Source: Pirellulaceae bacterium
GTDB taxonomy: Bacteria; Planctomycetota; Planctomycetia; Pirellulales; Pirellulaceae
DNA: 35,432 bases
Direction of reading: 5' to 3'
Assembly: GCA_016784735.1 (NCBI GenBank)
Contig: JADHUC010000099.1
Location: 1 to 35,432, forward strand
The notes under the pieces are model-generated. The model did not search any database and was not told the DNA's origin. It worked only from the letters and a program-made list of their open reading frames with translations. Below are positions 1 to 9,081 of this stretch, one piece after another. Position 1 is the first letter of the stretch. Each line of letters begins with the position of its first letter. The translations under genes were made by a program, and so were the position numbers.

Positions 1-1411
1 CCAGGTCGATTTGGTCTCGCGGTCCCATGCCGGCAAATCCGGACTTGGCCGCCGGCCCGTAGGCGATGATACAGCGACCGTTGCTGGATACCGTGTTCTT
101 AGGATCGTAAGTGTAGCTGGTCGCCGCCGAGCGATCCTCGGGCTTTTTCTGGCCGAGCGATTTGTCCCGTTGCAGATAGAACTGGATGGGCGTCGTGGCT
201 TTCGGCGGCCAAGCATCGGTTTCAATCCACCTGCCGCCGTGGTTCAGCCGCCCGTTTGATGCACGCCGCCCATCGCCGCCACCCATCATGAAGAACTTGA
301 CCGGCGGGCCGAGGTCAATCGAGCGGTCGCCCTTCATCCAACGATCGAACCACGCCAGTTCCATCTGCAGAAAGTCCTGGTAGCTCGATATTCGGCCGCC
401 CTCGTTGCCAAAGTTCACGTCCCCGACGGTCGTACGGAAGTTGTTGTGTGTCCAAGGGCCGATCAACAAGTGTTGGTTTCCTCGCCCCATTCCGACCATC
501 TTCTGATAACCGTCACTGATCGTTCGCGGATACCAGTCGAACCAACTTGTGACCCAGAGAATTGGCATATCGGGGAACGAATCGAAATGCTCGTCCATGC
601 CGAAGCCGGGCTGTCGCCAGAAGTCGTTGTACTCGTAGTTCTCGAAGTAGAGCTGAAACGCCGCATCCTCGTACGCGGGCAGTTTGGCCAGCGGCGTCTT
701 CCCGCGCTCCCACGGTATCCGATCAGCCCACTCAAGAAAGCTCCGACTACCCATCATCGCTCGAACCTCTCCGGCCGCCGCCGGATCCCGCCGAGCTTGC
801 TGGCTGCTCGCCGCGACGCTCAATATCCATCGCAGCAGACCCAGATGCAGAGCTCCCCCGCACCGCAGGCTGTAGTGATAAGCGTTGATCGGACCTTGGT
901 GGGGAATCATGGTCACCAGCGCCGGCGGATTTTGGGTTGCCGCGTGGTATTGCACCCAAGCCATGTAGGAAACGCTGTGCATAGCAACCTTGCCGTTCGA
1001 GGCCGGATGTTCGGCAAGCCAGGCAATCGTATCGTATCCGTCCTTCGGATCGTCCCGAAAGGGAAAGAACGTCCCTTCCGACCCGCCACGTCCTCGGCAG
1101 TCCTGCACGACGGAAATATAGCCGTGCTGGGCAAAGAACCGTACCTTGTCAGGCCCCCATGACGTCTTGCCGTACGGCGTTCGCATCAGCACCGCCGGCA
1201 ACCGTTTGCCGCCCGAGGCAGGAAAGTGCAAGTCCGTCGCCAGTTTCGCCCCGTCGCGCATCGGCACCATCACGTTGCGATCGACGACCACATCATAGGA
1301 TGCCCGACGTTTCAACGCCTCCGCCCCACGGATGTTTCCATGGCTGAGCAGCGTTGCCGAAATCACAAACACTGGGAACAGCACGTTTGCCGCTTGCTGT
1401 AGCTTCTTCAT
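1..1411 (-). CDS. CocE/NonD (S15-type) alpha/beta hydrolase, C-terminus cut by window edge
   Basis: Secreted serine hydrolase of the X-Pro dipeptidyl-peptidase/cocaine-esterase family, which cleaves esters, amides or acylated substrates. 470 codons are visible; the 3' end lies outside the window. The start is the ATG at 1411, preceded by a purine-rich AAGGTGG, and opens a signal peptide (MKKLQQAANVLFPVFVISAT, residues 1-30). Family marks seen: VPMRDGAKLATD near residues 49-60, QDCRGRGGSEG at 103-113, nucleophile Ser148 in HSVSYMAW, Asp292 in SWFDWYPR and His322 in GPWTHNN, so the Ser-Asp-His triad is complete. A jelly-roll domain normally follows; only its beginning is visible (from about residue 365). 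Oddity: the elbow is S-V-S-Y-M-A instead of the usual G-x-S-Y-x-G, both glycines being replaced. It lies downstream of the heparinase-like gene on the same strand, separated by a palindromic repeat. The fold is confident; the substrate is unknown. Confidence 0.85.
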   Translation of the reverse strand, partial: MKKLQQAANVLFPVFVISATLLSHGNIRGAEALKRRASYDVVVDRNVMVPMRDGAKLATDLHFPASGGKRLPAVLMRTPYGKTSWGPDKVRFFAQHGYISVVQDCRGRGGSEGTFFPFRDDPKDGYDTIAWLAEHPASNGKVAMHSVSYMAWVQYHAATQNPPALVTMIPHQGPINAYHYSLRCGGALHLGLLRWILSVAASSQQARRDPAAAGEVRAMMGSRSFLEWADRIPWERGKTPLAKLPAYEDAAFQLYFENYEYNDFWRQPGFGMDEHFDSFPDMPILWVTSWFDWYPRTISDGYQKMVGMGRGNQHLLIGPWTHNNFRTTVGDVNFGNEGGRISSYQDFLQMELAWFDRWMKGDRSIDLGPPVKFFMMGGGDGRRASNGRLNHGGRWIETDAWPPKATTPIQFYLQRDKSLGQKKPEDRSAATSYTYDPKNTVSSNGRCIIAYGPAAKSGFAGMGPRDQIDL

Positions 1412-1440
1412 TGGTCCGCCACCTTCGTTCTGCAATATGC

Positions 1441-1530
1441 CGTTTAACCCGAAGCCGATGGCGATGGCGGCGAATGCCATGGATGGTCCACTCGCGGCAC
1501 CCGCCATCGCCTTCGGCTTCGGGTTAAACG
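1441..1530. repeat. REPIN-like inverted repeat, GTTTAAC family (copy 1)
   Basis: Two 30-bp arms (1441-1470 and 1501-1530) are reverse complements with a single mismatch, around a 30-bp centre. Arms begin CGTTTAACCCGAAGCCGA. Each arm contains a small internal hairpin GCC-GAT/GAA-GGC flanked by weaker pairs. The same outer sequence (CGTTTAACC..AAGCCG) recurs at 28684-28760, so this is a dispersed element and not a one-off terminator. It lies between the heparinase-like gene (stop at 1570) and the CocE-like gene (start at 1411), both on the minus strand. Confidence 0.8.
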
Positions 1531-1569
1531 AGCTTTCGTCACACAGCCAATTCAACACGAACCCACGGT

Positions 1570-4500
1570 TTACCTTGGCAGTTCGTTGACTTGGGCATCA
1601 TTCGTGGGTATCCATTTGGCGTCGAACAGCGATTCGACGCGGAAGCTACCGTCCCCCTCGCGTCTGACAACCGCCGAGGCTGGCAGACGGACCTGGTCGC
1701 CAACGCCGTACTCCCAGAGACGAAGGACATCTCCCGGAGTGAAGTCGTCCGCGTTCAGCGTTCCGATCAATTCGTACACGTAGCCGGCATCACCCTGTCG
1801 TCCCAAGACGCGACACTTCCACGCTTTCGAGAGGTCGTCATTTGTGATGGTCAATCCCGCGTTCATTCCGGGGTACTGGCCTTCCAATGGACCGACGTTC
1901 ACGGCAACGCGGTTCTTCTCCAGGTCAACGGACTTTACGTGTGCGTAGCTCAAATCCGCCGCCTTCGCGAACGTGATTACCGATCGTCCATCGATTAGCT
2001 CGTGAGCCGCGACGCCGAACGCCGTCCGGTGTTCTGCATTGCCGATCTCCAATTGATGGCCTACAACGCCGTCCGGCAGTGTGGAGTCCAGCCAAAGTTT
2101 GCGTCTCCAGAAATCGACCTTGACGACTCGGGCAACTGCCTCCGGCTTCGCCACCGTCAACACGCCCCATTTGGTCGCCAATCGCGTGCCTTCCACAAGG
2201 TGCGCCATTCGCAGCCCACGCTCATCACTCGATACGTAGGCGAATTTCGCGGCGACGGTGATGTCGCCTATGCGGCGAGTTTGCGCCATCGGGTCGCTTA
2301 CGCAAATGTCGGTGTGGCCGTTTACCGTCTTCACTTCGATCGCGACAGGACGCATCGCATCGCGTTCGTTGCTGCCAGTCGCCAATTCGCGAGCCGAAAC
2401 GATGAACGGCTCCCCGGCGTACGGCTCGATGATCGCCGGGTACACCGACTGAAGTTCCTCGCCGTTACGTTGGATCATGAGATACGGCCATGTACCCTGA
2501 ACTCTTTCTGGCAGCGGAGTGATGTGGCCGACCATCAGGCGCTCGCCTTCACGGCCGAACAAGTGCAGGCGCGTGAACTTCCGTGGGGCATTCGAGTCGT
2601 AATCGGGGCCGAGCATCTGTTTTTCGGCGTTCTTCTGTCTAAGCGTTAGCGGTGCGTCGTAACGGTCCGTGGCTTCGATGATCTCCTCGGCACGGCGCAA
2701 ACGCCACGTTGCCAATACCGCGTCCGGGGCTTCTCCGACGTAACGAAGATCGTCTCCGCGGAGGAACTTCCGCAGGTAGCCAACTTCGTCGCCTTCGATC
2801 TTCGGCGTTCGGTCTTGGATGTTCACGTCAAAGCCATCGCTGATTGTCCCATGAAAGCAGAAAGTATGTCGCGACCCTCCAACGACGCGTTGAACGTCAA
2901 AAACATAACTGCTGGGTGTGACGATGTCAGGGTCGTGTTTTGTTGTATGTGTGTACAGCGGCTGCGATGGGGCCTTCGTTGCCGGACGCCCCGGATCCAC
3001 GTCGATCAGGGCAACGACCCGGTCGCGAGACTGCCCCTTGCCTGGCGGCGGAATCGCGATGCCGTGCATGTATTGCGCCCCGTCGGCGGGCGCAAAGGTG
3101 CTGATCCATGCATGGCCCTGCCAGATACCGCCACGACCACCGTCGCCGTTCACCTCGACAACATTGTGGGTGATGGTCGATCCCGGACTGGGCTGTGCGT
3201 AGCTGCCGCGATGCCCCAGGTCGTTCAGCATGCGCACGCCATGTGCCATGATCTGCAGATCGAGCGTGTCGCCGTGCGAATGGCCGTGGCCGGTGCCGAC
3301 TCGCAGGTAGGCTGTCCGTTTGAAGCGGAAGTCATCGCTCTCCTGACCGCTCTCCTGGATGCCGGCCCAGTTCGTCAGGACTCGCGAAGTCTGGCTGAGC
3401 ATCGGGTCTCGGGCCTGTCGCCCGGCTGCCTTCTCCACGTCGGCCCACTCGCGATCCGTTTCGGCGCGTCGGCCGTAATAGTGGACTAGCAACCAGGCAA
3501 GACGTGGATCGCCGGACCAACGCCAACCAGCGCGGATCTCCTGATCGAAGTTTTCCATGTAGCTCAAAATCCGCGGCTTCGCGGGTCCACCCACGTCTCC
3601 GATCGTCATTGGGTAGCCGCCGGCCACCGTCGCCTCCAAGGGAAAGAAGCAAGCGTCGACGAGCTTGCGATAGCGGTCGAAATCCGTCAAATCGTATTTC
3701 GAATCACCGCCGTTAGCCACGTATTTGGCCGTCCAGTCGGCCAGATCCCTAAATGGCGAGCCGCCCATCGTGTAGAACACCGACCCGATGGTTGTGGATC
3801 CGTCCCGCTGAGTGGTCGTCGAGATGTAGTCCGGCAAGCCCGCGGAAGGATAGGGGTAGATCCACGTCTCGTTCCACAACTGCTCGATCCACGGACGCGT
3901 GATCTCCGGATCCTGCTGGACGGCGATCGACTGCATCAACATGGTCGGAGTGCCTTTGTCGTTCCAGCGGTGCCAGTGTAACACCTGCTTTGCGGAGTAT
4001 TGGACCAGGCGAGTCTCGATCAAGCGTCGAAGATCCTCGTCGGTTCGAACCCAAGGGACGTACCGGCCGACCGCTTGAGCGAGTTCTTGGTTGCCGCGGA
4101 TGTAGTCGAACAGGAAGTCGTAGGAATACAGCAAGCCCGACCGGAGATTCGTCAGACGCTGGTAGCCAAAGCGTCGTTGCACGAGACGCATATCGCGATT
4201 GTACATGGTGGCCGGAGCAACGACGGCAAAGCCGAGAAGTTGCGCATCGGTCTGAGCCGGGTAGAGGTAGCTCCATCGAGCCAAGAGGAACGCTGCGTCC
4301 CGAGCCGCGCGAGTGTCTGCTATCGCATGATAGAGATAAGGCAGCCGGTGAACGTAATCTCCACCGTGATACGGGGCCAAGGGAAGCCGCGCACCTTCGG
4401 ACCACAGCCCAAGCTGTGCCGCAATCGGCATCCAATGTTCCGCATGTGGCATGTCTCCGCATTGCGGGAACCACACTCCGCCTCCATCGTCCTTCAGTGG

Positions 4501-5574
4501 GTAGGGATCCGGCAAGGGACGGTGCTCAAGCAGATCTTCCAGCGCGTAGGTGAGGGCGAGCTTCGAGTTCTTAAGCTCGAACGGCGTGTACCACATCCTC
4601 CCGAAGTGTGTTGGAAGCTGCCAGGAACCGTACGTCTCTTCGGCCTCCTTCGCGCCGAGCTCGCCGGGACGCATCGTGCGAGAAAGAAAACTCTCGTCGT
4701 ATTCGGCGATGTACTGGACGTTTATCGGCGGCACGGCGCGCCATAACAGTTCGTCCCTTTGGCGGCGCTCTGTGGGCGCGAGTGCAGGAGCATCGGAGGC
4801 GAGATAACTGTCCAATGCAACCTCCTTGCGGACTTGTTCGACGACATCGCTGCGTTTGGCGGTGGCACGAAGTTGCTCGCGCTCCTGGAGCGTGAAGAAT
4901 CCGGGCCGCGTCTTGGCCGGCCGCCCGGCCAGACCTCGCAGGCAGTCGTGAAGCTCGACGTTGTACACATAGAGATCAGCGATACTCCCTTCGCCAACGG
5001 TCAGCGTTCCGTGGTATGACCGTCGCTCGTCTGCATTGAAGTACAGATCGGTAACGCAATAGAAATCGTCCCAATAAGGAACGCGGTGGCGATACCGCGA
5101 GATTCCGCCGCCGACCTTGTCGTTGACACGCAAGTCCACGTACACCGGTTTTCGATACTGCTCCAGATCCTCTGTCCGAACCATGGCGATCACTCGCACG
5201 ACATAGCAGCCGATATCGAGCGCGCCGAAGTCAAGCTCGAACACCGGTTCGCCTGCCGAACAGCGTACGGCTGGCACCGGCGGTCGCGCCTCGCCGGTCA
5301 GTTTGTATTGTCGATCGCGAATGGCGGGAACAGCTTCTGTCTTGCGGGCTTTCGGAATGTCGGGCAACGAGACAACTTCCCAGTCACGGACGAGCGTCCC
5401 GCGATCGAACATCTTCCGACTTCTCCCGCCAACAAAACGCTCGACGTCATCCGCGTACCCCGACGCGGCCAGGAGCATCGCAATCAGCAGAAAACCCACG
5501 CGATCAAAGAGAAGCAAAGGCAGACCCGCGAAGATGGGAAGAATGTTGTTGCGTTTGTTGGTGGGTGGATACAT
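1570..5574 (-). CDS. Heparinase II/III-family polysaccharide lyase-like protein, 1334 aa
   Basis: Probable secreted lyase acting by beta-elimination on uronic-acid-containing polysaccharide. The N-terminus has a hydrophobic segment ending ..LLAASGYA-DD (about residues 26-42), a likely signal peptide. Residues about 55-240 look like a beta-rich binding module; about 270-700 is Trp/Tyr-rich and mostly helical, consistent with the alpha/alpha toroid of this superfamily (HRWNDKGTPTMLMQ, DYISTTTQRDGS). The heparinase II/III beta-sandwich begins with GTGHGHSHGDTLDLQ (His765, His767, Asp769), followed by LNDLGHRGSY and ITHNVVEVNG, the signature of the family. Residues about 1150-1334 form an extra beta-rich C-terminal region. 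Members of the family are usually roughly 600-900 aa, so this one carries large added modules. Only a weak SD precedes the start, so the start is less certain. The exact substrate (heparin-like, alginate-like, other) cannot be read from sequence. Confidence 0.8.
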   Translation of the reverse strand: MYPPTNKRNNILPIFAGLPLLLFDRVGFLLIAMLLAASGYADDVERFVGGRSRKMFDRGTLVRDWEVVSLPDIPKARKTEAVPAIRDRQYKLTGEARPPVPAVRCSAGEPVFELDFGALDIGCYVVRVIAMVRTEDLEQYRKPVYVDLRVNDKVGGGISRYRHRVPYWDDFYCVTDLYFNADERRSYHGTLTVGEGSIADLYVYNVELHDCLRGLAGRPAKTRPGFFTLQEREQLRATAKRSDVVEQVRKEVALDSYLASDAPALAPTERRQRDELLWRAVPPINVQYIAEYDESFLSRTMRPGELGAKEAEETYGSWQLPTHFGRMWYTPFELKNSKLALTYALEDLLEHRPLPDPYPLKDDGGGVWFPQCGDMPHAEHWMPIAAQLGLWSEGARLPLAPYHGGDYVHRLPYLYHAIADTRAARDAAFLLARWSYLYPAQTDAQLLGFAVVAPATMYNRDMRLVQRRFGYQRLTNLRSGLLYSYDFLFDYIRGNQELAQAVGRYVPWVRTDEDLRRLIETRLVQYSAKQVLHWHRWNDKGTPTMLMQSIAVQQDPEITRPWIEQLWNETWIYPYPSAGLPDYISTTTQRDGSTTIGSVFYTMGGSPFRDLADWTAKYVANGGDSKYDLTDFDRYRKLVDACFFPLEATVAGGYPMTIGDVGGPAKPRILSYMENFDQEIRAGWRWSGDPRLAWLLVHYYGRRAETDREWADVEKAAGRQARDPMLSQTSRVLTNWAGIQESGQESDDFRFKRTAYLRVGTGHGHSHGDTLDLQIMAHGVRMLNDLGHRGSYAQPSPGSTITHNVVEVNGDGGRGGIWQGHAWISTFAPADGAQYMHGIAIPPPGKGQSRDRVVALIDVDPGRPATKAPSQPLYTHTTKHDPDIVTPSSYVFDVQRVVGGSRHTFCFHGTISDGFDVNIQDRTPKIEGDEVGYLRKFLRGDDLRYVGEAPDAVLATWRLRRAEEIIEATDRYDAPLTLRQKNAEKQMLGPDYDSNAPRKFTRLHLFGREGERLMVGHITPLPERVQGTWPYLMIQRNGEELQSVYPAIIEPYAGEPFIVSARELATGSNERDAMRPVAIEVKTVNGHTDICVSDPMAQTRRIGDITVAAKFAYVSSDERGLRMAHLVEGTRLATKWGVLTVAKPEAVARVVKVDFWRRKLWLDSTLPDGVVGHQLEIGNAEHRTAFGVAAHELIDGRSVITFAKAADLSYAHVKSVDLEKNRVAVNVGPLEGQYPGMNAGLTITNDDLSKAWKCRVLGRQGDAGYVYELIGTLNADDFTPGDVLRLWEYGVGDQVRLPASAVVRREGDGSFRVESLFDAKWIPTNDAQVNELPR

Positions 5575-5739
5575 CGCGCTACTCGCTATTAGTGTCTGCA
5601 GCGGAATACCTCGGTGCTTCCGACGCCGTTTGCGCGCCGGCGCATGCGTTCAGCCGATACGATATACGTGCCCAAGCGCGCGCAAGTGCTCCGCGAAATC
5701 AAGTTCGACAGAAGCTTGGTCCGTTCCATGGCCTGTGGT

Positions 5740-6111
5740 TTAGGGCAAGGAATTGATGCTCACGGTACCGCCGCTGACGACGTCGATACGGAGCGAATGA
5801 CGTTCCAGTAGTGTCATTCCTACAAGCGGCTCGGCGTTCACCGCTTCGACCTCGATGGCACGTGGCTGGCCATCCCAAATCACCGCCCCGCGGTACACGT
5901 CGAAGTTGTCCACGCTGCCGTCAGCCAGGATGCCCTGCTCGCGGCCCAACCAAGTCAACTGCAATGTGGCAATAATCGATGGCGGCAAGGTCAGATACCC
6001 AGTGAAGCCGGTGTCGATCACCGCCTCAACCTGCTGCCGGCGTGAACGTGTGCCGACAACCACCAACGGCACCGTCGCCTCAAGATTGGCATTGACGGTC
6101 CCGGCGATCAT
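5740..6111 (-). CDS. Clan AA (retropepsin-like) aspartic protease
   Basis: A 123-aa single-domain aspartyl protease of the bacterial retropepsin-like type, expected to work as a homodimer with one catalytic Asp from each subunit. The active-site motif VIDTGFTGYLTLP (Asp33-Thr34-Gly35) is intact, followed by the hydrophobic-hydrophobic-Gly motif in EPLVGMTLLER. No signal peptide, so it is cytoplasmic. Its ATG overlaps the stop of the upstream 91-aa gene in an ATGA arrangement (6108-6111), which indicates translational coupling. No insertion sequence or phage gene surrounds it, so it is not a retroelement fragment. The physiological substrate of these small bacterial proteases is not known. Confidence 0.82.
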   Translation of the reverse strand: MIAGTVNANLEATVPLVVVGTRSRRQQVEAVIDTGFTGYLTLPPSIIATLQLTWLGREQGILADGSVDNFDVYRGAVIWDGQPRAIEVEAVNAEPLVGMTLLERHSLRIDVVSGGTVSINSLP

Positions 6112-6383
6112 GTGGCCTCCTTCGGTCGCTGAATGCCAAATCGATGAACCCCCCGGTGGCCGATTCGTACGAACCAGATCTGCGCGTCGGGACAGCGGGC
6201 CAACAGTTGATCCGCGGCCGTCAAGGTGTCGTCCCCGACTTCGAACTCACCTCCGTCGACGTCGATGGCAACGATTCTGCCGTGATTCCCGGCTTCGACC
6301 AAAGGACGAACCTGCTCTTCGTACATCGCCGTGCCCCGTCGGGCATGGTCTTCCTTGCTGTAACGCGCCTGCCGTACCGTCAT
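6108..6383 (-). CDS. Small conserved protein, partner of the retropepsin-like protease
   Basis: A 91-aa protein. The reading frame is open upstream to 6497, but the start at 6383 is chosen because GGAG lies 7 nt before this ATG and because homology-like sequence begins with MTVRQARYSKEDHARRG. Recognisable features are R(Y)SKEDHARRG near residues 6-17, a VAIDVDGGEFEVGDD stretch near 38-52 and the C-terminal DAQIWFVRIGHRGVHRFG near 67-84. I recognise this as a conserved small-protein family found beside clan AA proteases in bacteria; no function is assigned. The ATGA overlap with the protease suggests the two products are made together, perhaps as regulator or substrate and protease. Confidence 0.75.
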   Translation of the reverse strand: MTVRQARYSKEDHARRGTAMYEEQVRPLVEAGNHGRIVAIDVDGGEFEVGDDTLTAADQLLARCPDAQIWFVRIGHRGVHRFGIQRPKEAT

Positions 6384-6540
6384 AGGTCTACTCCGTCCGA
6401 ATCGCATGTCTCCACTCGATTTATTGTACGCCGTCGAGACGCGGCTGTCAGCAGGCAATCCCAGGAGCACCGCGGCAGAATTCCGGAGTAGCCCCAAGAA
6501 CAGAACGACTCTCGACGCCTTCTCGATTTAGCCGCCCGTC

Positions 6541-9081
6541 TTATTGCACCGTCCAGGCGTCCAAGACCAGTTCCGCGTCTGGAGCTTGGTGTTGGCGCTG
6601 GGCTTTCTTACCCGGCGCCGTGCAGATGATCTCCAACTCGATCCAGCCCGGGAGGCTCAGATTGTCCAGGGGCACAGTCCACTCGATCACATCGTCGGGA
6701 CTCTTACCCGGCGTCAAGGTCACGACTTCGCCACCGTTCACGCGGACTTGCCATGCGCCCTGTCCGGGTGCCAATGAGCCGTGTAGATGCAGCTTAGGAG
6801 CCGTGATCGAAGCAACGGCTACCTTTGTGCGCACAACGGCCTTGCCGCCGGGCCGACCGCTGAATAGGATCGCGCCCCAGCCGGACCAGTCGAACCGGCC
6901 GTACTTGGGCAGTCGGGCGGTCATCTGGTCGGTGGTGATGGGCGCGGGTATGTCCTCGAATTCGTGCCAGCCTGGATCGGTCGGCGGCGGCATGTCCAAT
7001 CTCAATTGGTCCAGCTTCAGCAAGTAGGTGTTGCTGTCCATCGGTTTTGTCTGGCAGATGAAGCGTAACACCGCTCGGCCGTCGGGGGCTGGGTTCAGCA
7101 ACGGCGGCGTGAACTCTGTGCCAGGGTCGCGACGCAGGCCTAGCGACTGGCCCAGCGAGATAGGGGCCTTCATCGGCACCGAGCCGATCGCCCGACCCGC
7201 GAAGAAATCCAACCCTTGCGGGAACTGCGGCGGAGACTTGCTTTCGGCGAGATTCAAGAGATCAATCTCGTACGTGCCGCGGTTCGGACCCCACAGGACG
7301 TTCCAGCCCACGGCCACGTACCGGGACTGCGGCATCCGGACCGTGCAGTCGACGTAGTTGCCCGCCTGCTTGGCGACCATCAACAGGTATCGTCCGCCGC
7401 TGGGATGATAGTTGTGCGCCACGTCTTCCACCGCCCGGACTTCCACGCCGTGGGCTGCGGCCATCGGCAACAGGTTCTCCGCCTCGGACCACCAGCCCAC
7501 GCGAGATTCCTGCTTTTCGGGCCCGAGCCGCGCCGGGCGGAGGGCCGGGTAGTTGGTGTGGGGCAGCGGTTCCGCGTGATCGGTCAAGGGCGGTGCGGCG
7601 TACGGCTCGCGATCGTAACGGTACCAAAGGGCCACAGCGGCAGCTTGTTTGGGCGCGCCGGCCGCGTCGACGCCGGGAGTGTAGCCGACGATGGCCGTTC
7701 GTTCGAACGGCAACGGGTCTGTCAGGAAGTGTCGCGTGCACCCGACGAAACCGTCCTCCAGCCGCGGATGGTTCCAAATGGCCCCGGCCGAGTATCCGCC
7801 ATAGATCCCGTGCAGCCACAACGGCACCAAGCCGTGGCCGGCGATCGTCCGCCCGTCCAGCGTCGCGGCGACCGTGCCATTGTGAACCGCCTTCGGCCAC
7901 CGGTCGTTGCCAGTCATGAACAACGACAACCCAACCAGCCGTCCAGATCCCGGTACCTCGATCAGCGGCTGCGGATCGAAGCCGGCCGTGACCGGTCTCA
8001 GCGTCCGCGTGCCGCATAGCCGGCCGGCTTGGTTGGCTTGGTCGATGCCCAGCGGCGCGACGATCGCCCGCGTGAATCCGGCGAATCGGGTCGTCTCGGA
8101 ACGGTTAACCAGTTCGATTCGCAGACGGCGCGCGAACGGCATCGGGAGATTCAAATGGAACGTGACTTCGGGATAGTAGAACCGCGGCTCGCGAATGTGC
8201 CACGGATACCGGATGCCAGCGGCCACGTCGCCGTTGAAGGCATCCCAGCGCCCCTCGGGCCACGGATGGGGCACGCCGACTAGGTCAGTGATCGGCAACC
8301 GCAAAGCCGGGGCCGTCTGGCCATCGTAGTATGCCTCGACCAGCACTTCACGCAGAGTTCCCACCAGAGCTGGATTGATGTGGAACTCCAACGCGATCAC
8401 CTCGCCGCTGCCCGATATGTCCAGGGCGGTTGCGTGTTGGCGCACTGACAGCACAAAGTTTTGCCGGACTTCGCGGTTTGGTTCGCGGAGATTGTCGTGC
8501 AAGCCGAATCCGCTCCTTTTCCAGACTGCGGCTGCCTCGACGAGGCCTTTGGCGTACGATCCGTTCGGGTCCGCGTCGGCCACCGCCACCGGCGTGCCGG
8601 CCGGGAGCGTTCGGTAGCTGACGTACCGTTCCAACTTCGGCTGGTCGCAGACGATGCGCAGCGAACTCGCAAAACCGACCGGGGCCAGCCAATTGCACTG
8701 GCCCGCGGCTGCGAAGACCAGCGGTTTGGGGATGATTCCCAACGCGTCGCCCTTCTGGTCCGCGTCGCCGAGCGAGCCGGACCAGAAGGGCTTGCCGTCG
8801 ACCCAGACGGTTAACCGAGCGGAACTCTTCGTGATCCAGATGTGGTCCAACACGCCAGGGCCGACAGTATCCAGCACGAGATAGCCACCCTCGGTGGCCG
8901 GCAATTTCTCCTTGGCCCACGCGTCAGAGATCACATGGCGTTGGCCAACCGACGGCCGGGCCAACCATCGCCAGTCCGTCAAACTCACCGGCGAACCGGG
9001 CGTTGGCGGCTGGTAGGCATGGGCCGGGACCGCGAGTAGCAGCCCGGCCGTGACGTATTGAACAAAGACGGCATATCTCAT
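6541..9081 (-). CDS. DUF2961 (GH172)-like secreted protein with jelly-roll modules
   Basis: An 846-aa exported protein. An in-frame ATG exists at 9093, but the start at 9081 is preferred: it has GGAGG 5 nt upstream, overlaps the TGA of the preceding gene as ATGA, and opens a clean signal peptide (MRYAVFVQYVTAGLLLAVPAHA). Residues about 25-480 resemble DUF2961/GH172: DTVGPGVLDHIWIT near 55-68 corresponds to the family's GPGvItHIW strand, and FLTDPLPFERTAIVGYTPG near 450-470 to the dPIpFe..l.v.ieHG motif. The family GTEDY-type motif is not evident, so the match is divergent and catalysis is uncertain. The remaining two thirds of the C-terminal half look like two beta-sandwich modules (about 540-690 and 700-846). 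GH172 members include difructose-anhydride-forming and arabinofuranosidase enzymes; the substrate here cannot be inferred. It is coupled to the upstream CBM9/toroid gene. Confidence 0.6.
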   Translation of the reverse strand: MRYAVFVQYVTAGLLLAVPAHAYQPPTPGSPVSLTDWRWLARPSVGQRHVISDAWAKEKLPATEGGYLVLDTVGPGVLDHIWITKSSARLTVWVDGKPFWSGSLGDADQKGDALGIIPKPLVFAAAGQCNWLAPVGFASSLRIVCDQPKLERYVSYRTLPAGTPVAVADADPNGSYAKGLVEAAAVWKRSGFGLHDNLREPNREVRQNFVLSVRQHATALDISGSGEVIALEFHINPALVGTLREVLVEAYYDGQTAPALRLPITDLVGVPHPWPEGRWDAFNGDVAAGIRYPWHIREPRFYYPEVTFHLNLPMPFARRLRIELVNRSETTRFAGFTRAIVAPLGIDQANQAGRLCGTRTLRPVTAGFDPQPLIEVPGSGRLVGLSLFMTGNDRWPKAVHNGTVAATLDGRTIAGHGLVPLWLHGIYGGYSAGAIWNHPRLEDGFVGCTRHFLTDPLPFERTAIVGYTPGVDAAGAPKQAAAVALWYRYDREPYAAPPLTDHAEPLPHTNYPALRPARLGPEKQESRVGWWSEAENLLPMAAAHGVEVRAVEDVAHNYHPSGGRYLLMVAKQAGNYVDCTVRMPQSRYVAVGWNVLWGPNRGTYEIDLLNLAESKSPPQFPQGLDFFAGRAIGSVPMKAPISLGQSLGLRRDPGTEFTPPLLNPAPDGRAVLRFICQTKPMDSNTYLLKLDQLRLDMPPPTDPGWHEFEDIPAPITTDQMTARLPKYGRFDWSGWGAILFSGRPGGKAVVRTKVAVASITAPKLHLHGSLAPGQGAWQVRVNGGEVVTLTPGKSPDDVIEWTVPLDNLSLPGWIELEIICTAPGKKAQRQHQAPDAELVLDAWTVQ

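Noticed and set aside
5740..6111. Retropepsin-like protease considered as a retroelement remnant
   Set aside because: No reverse transcriptase, integrase or terminal repeats; it is coupled to a conserved small bacterial gene.
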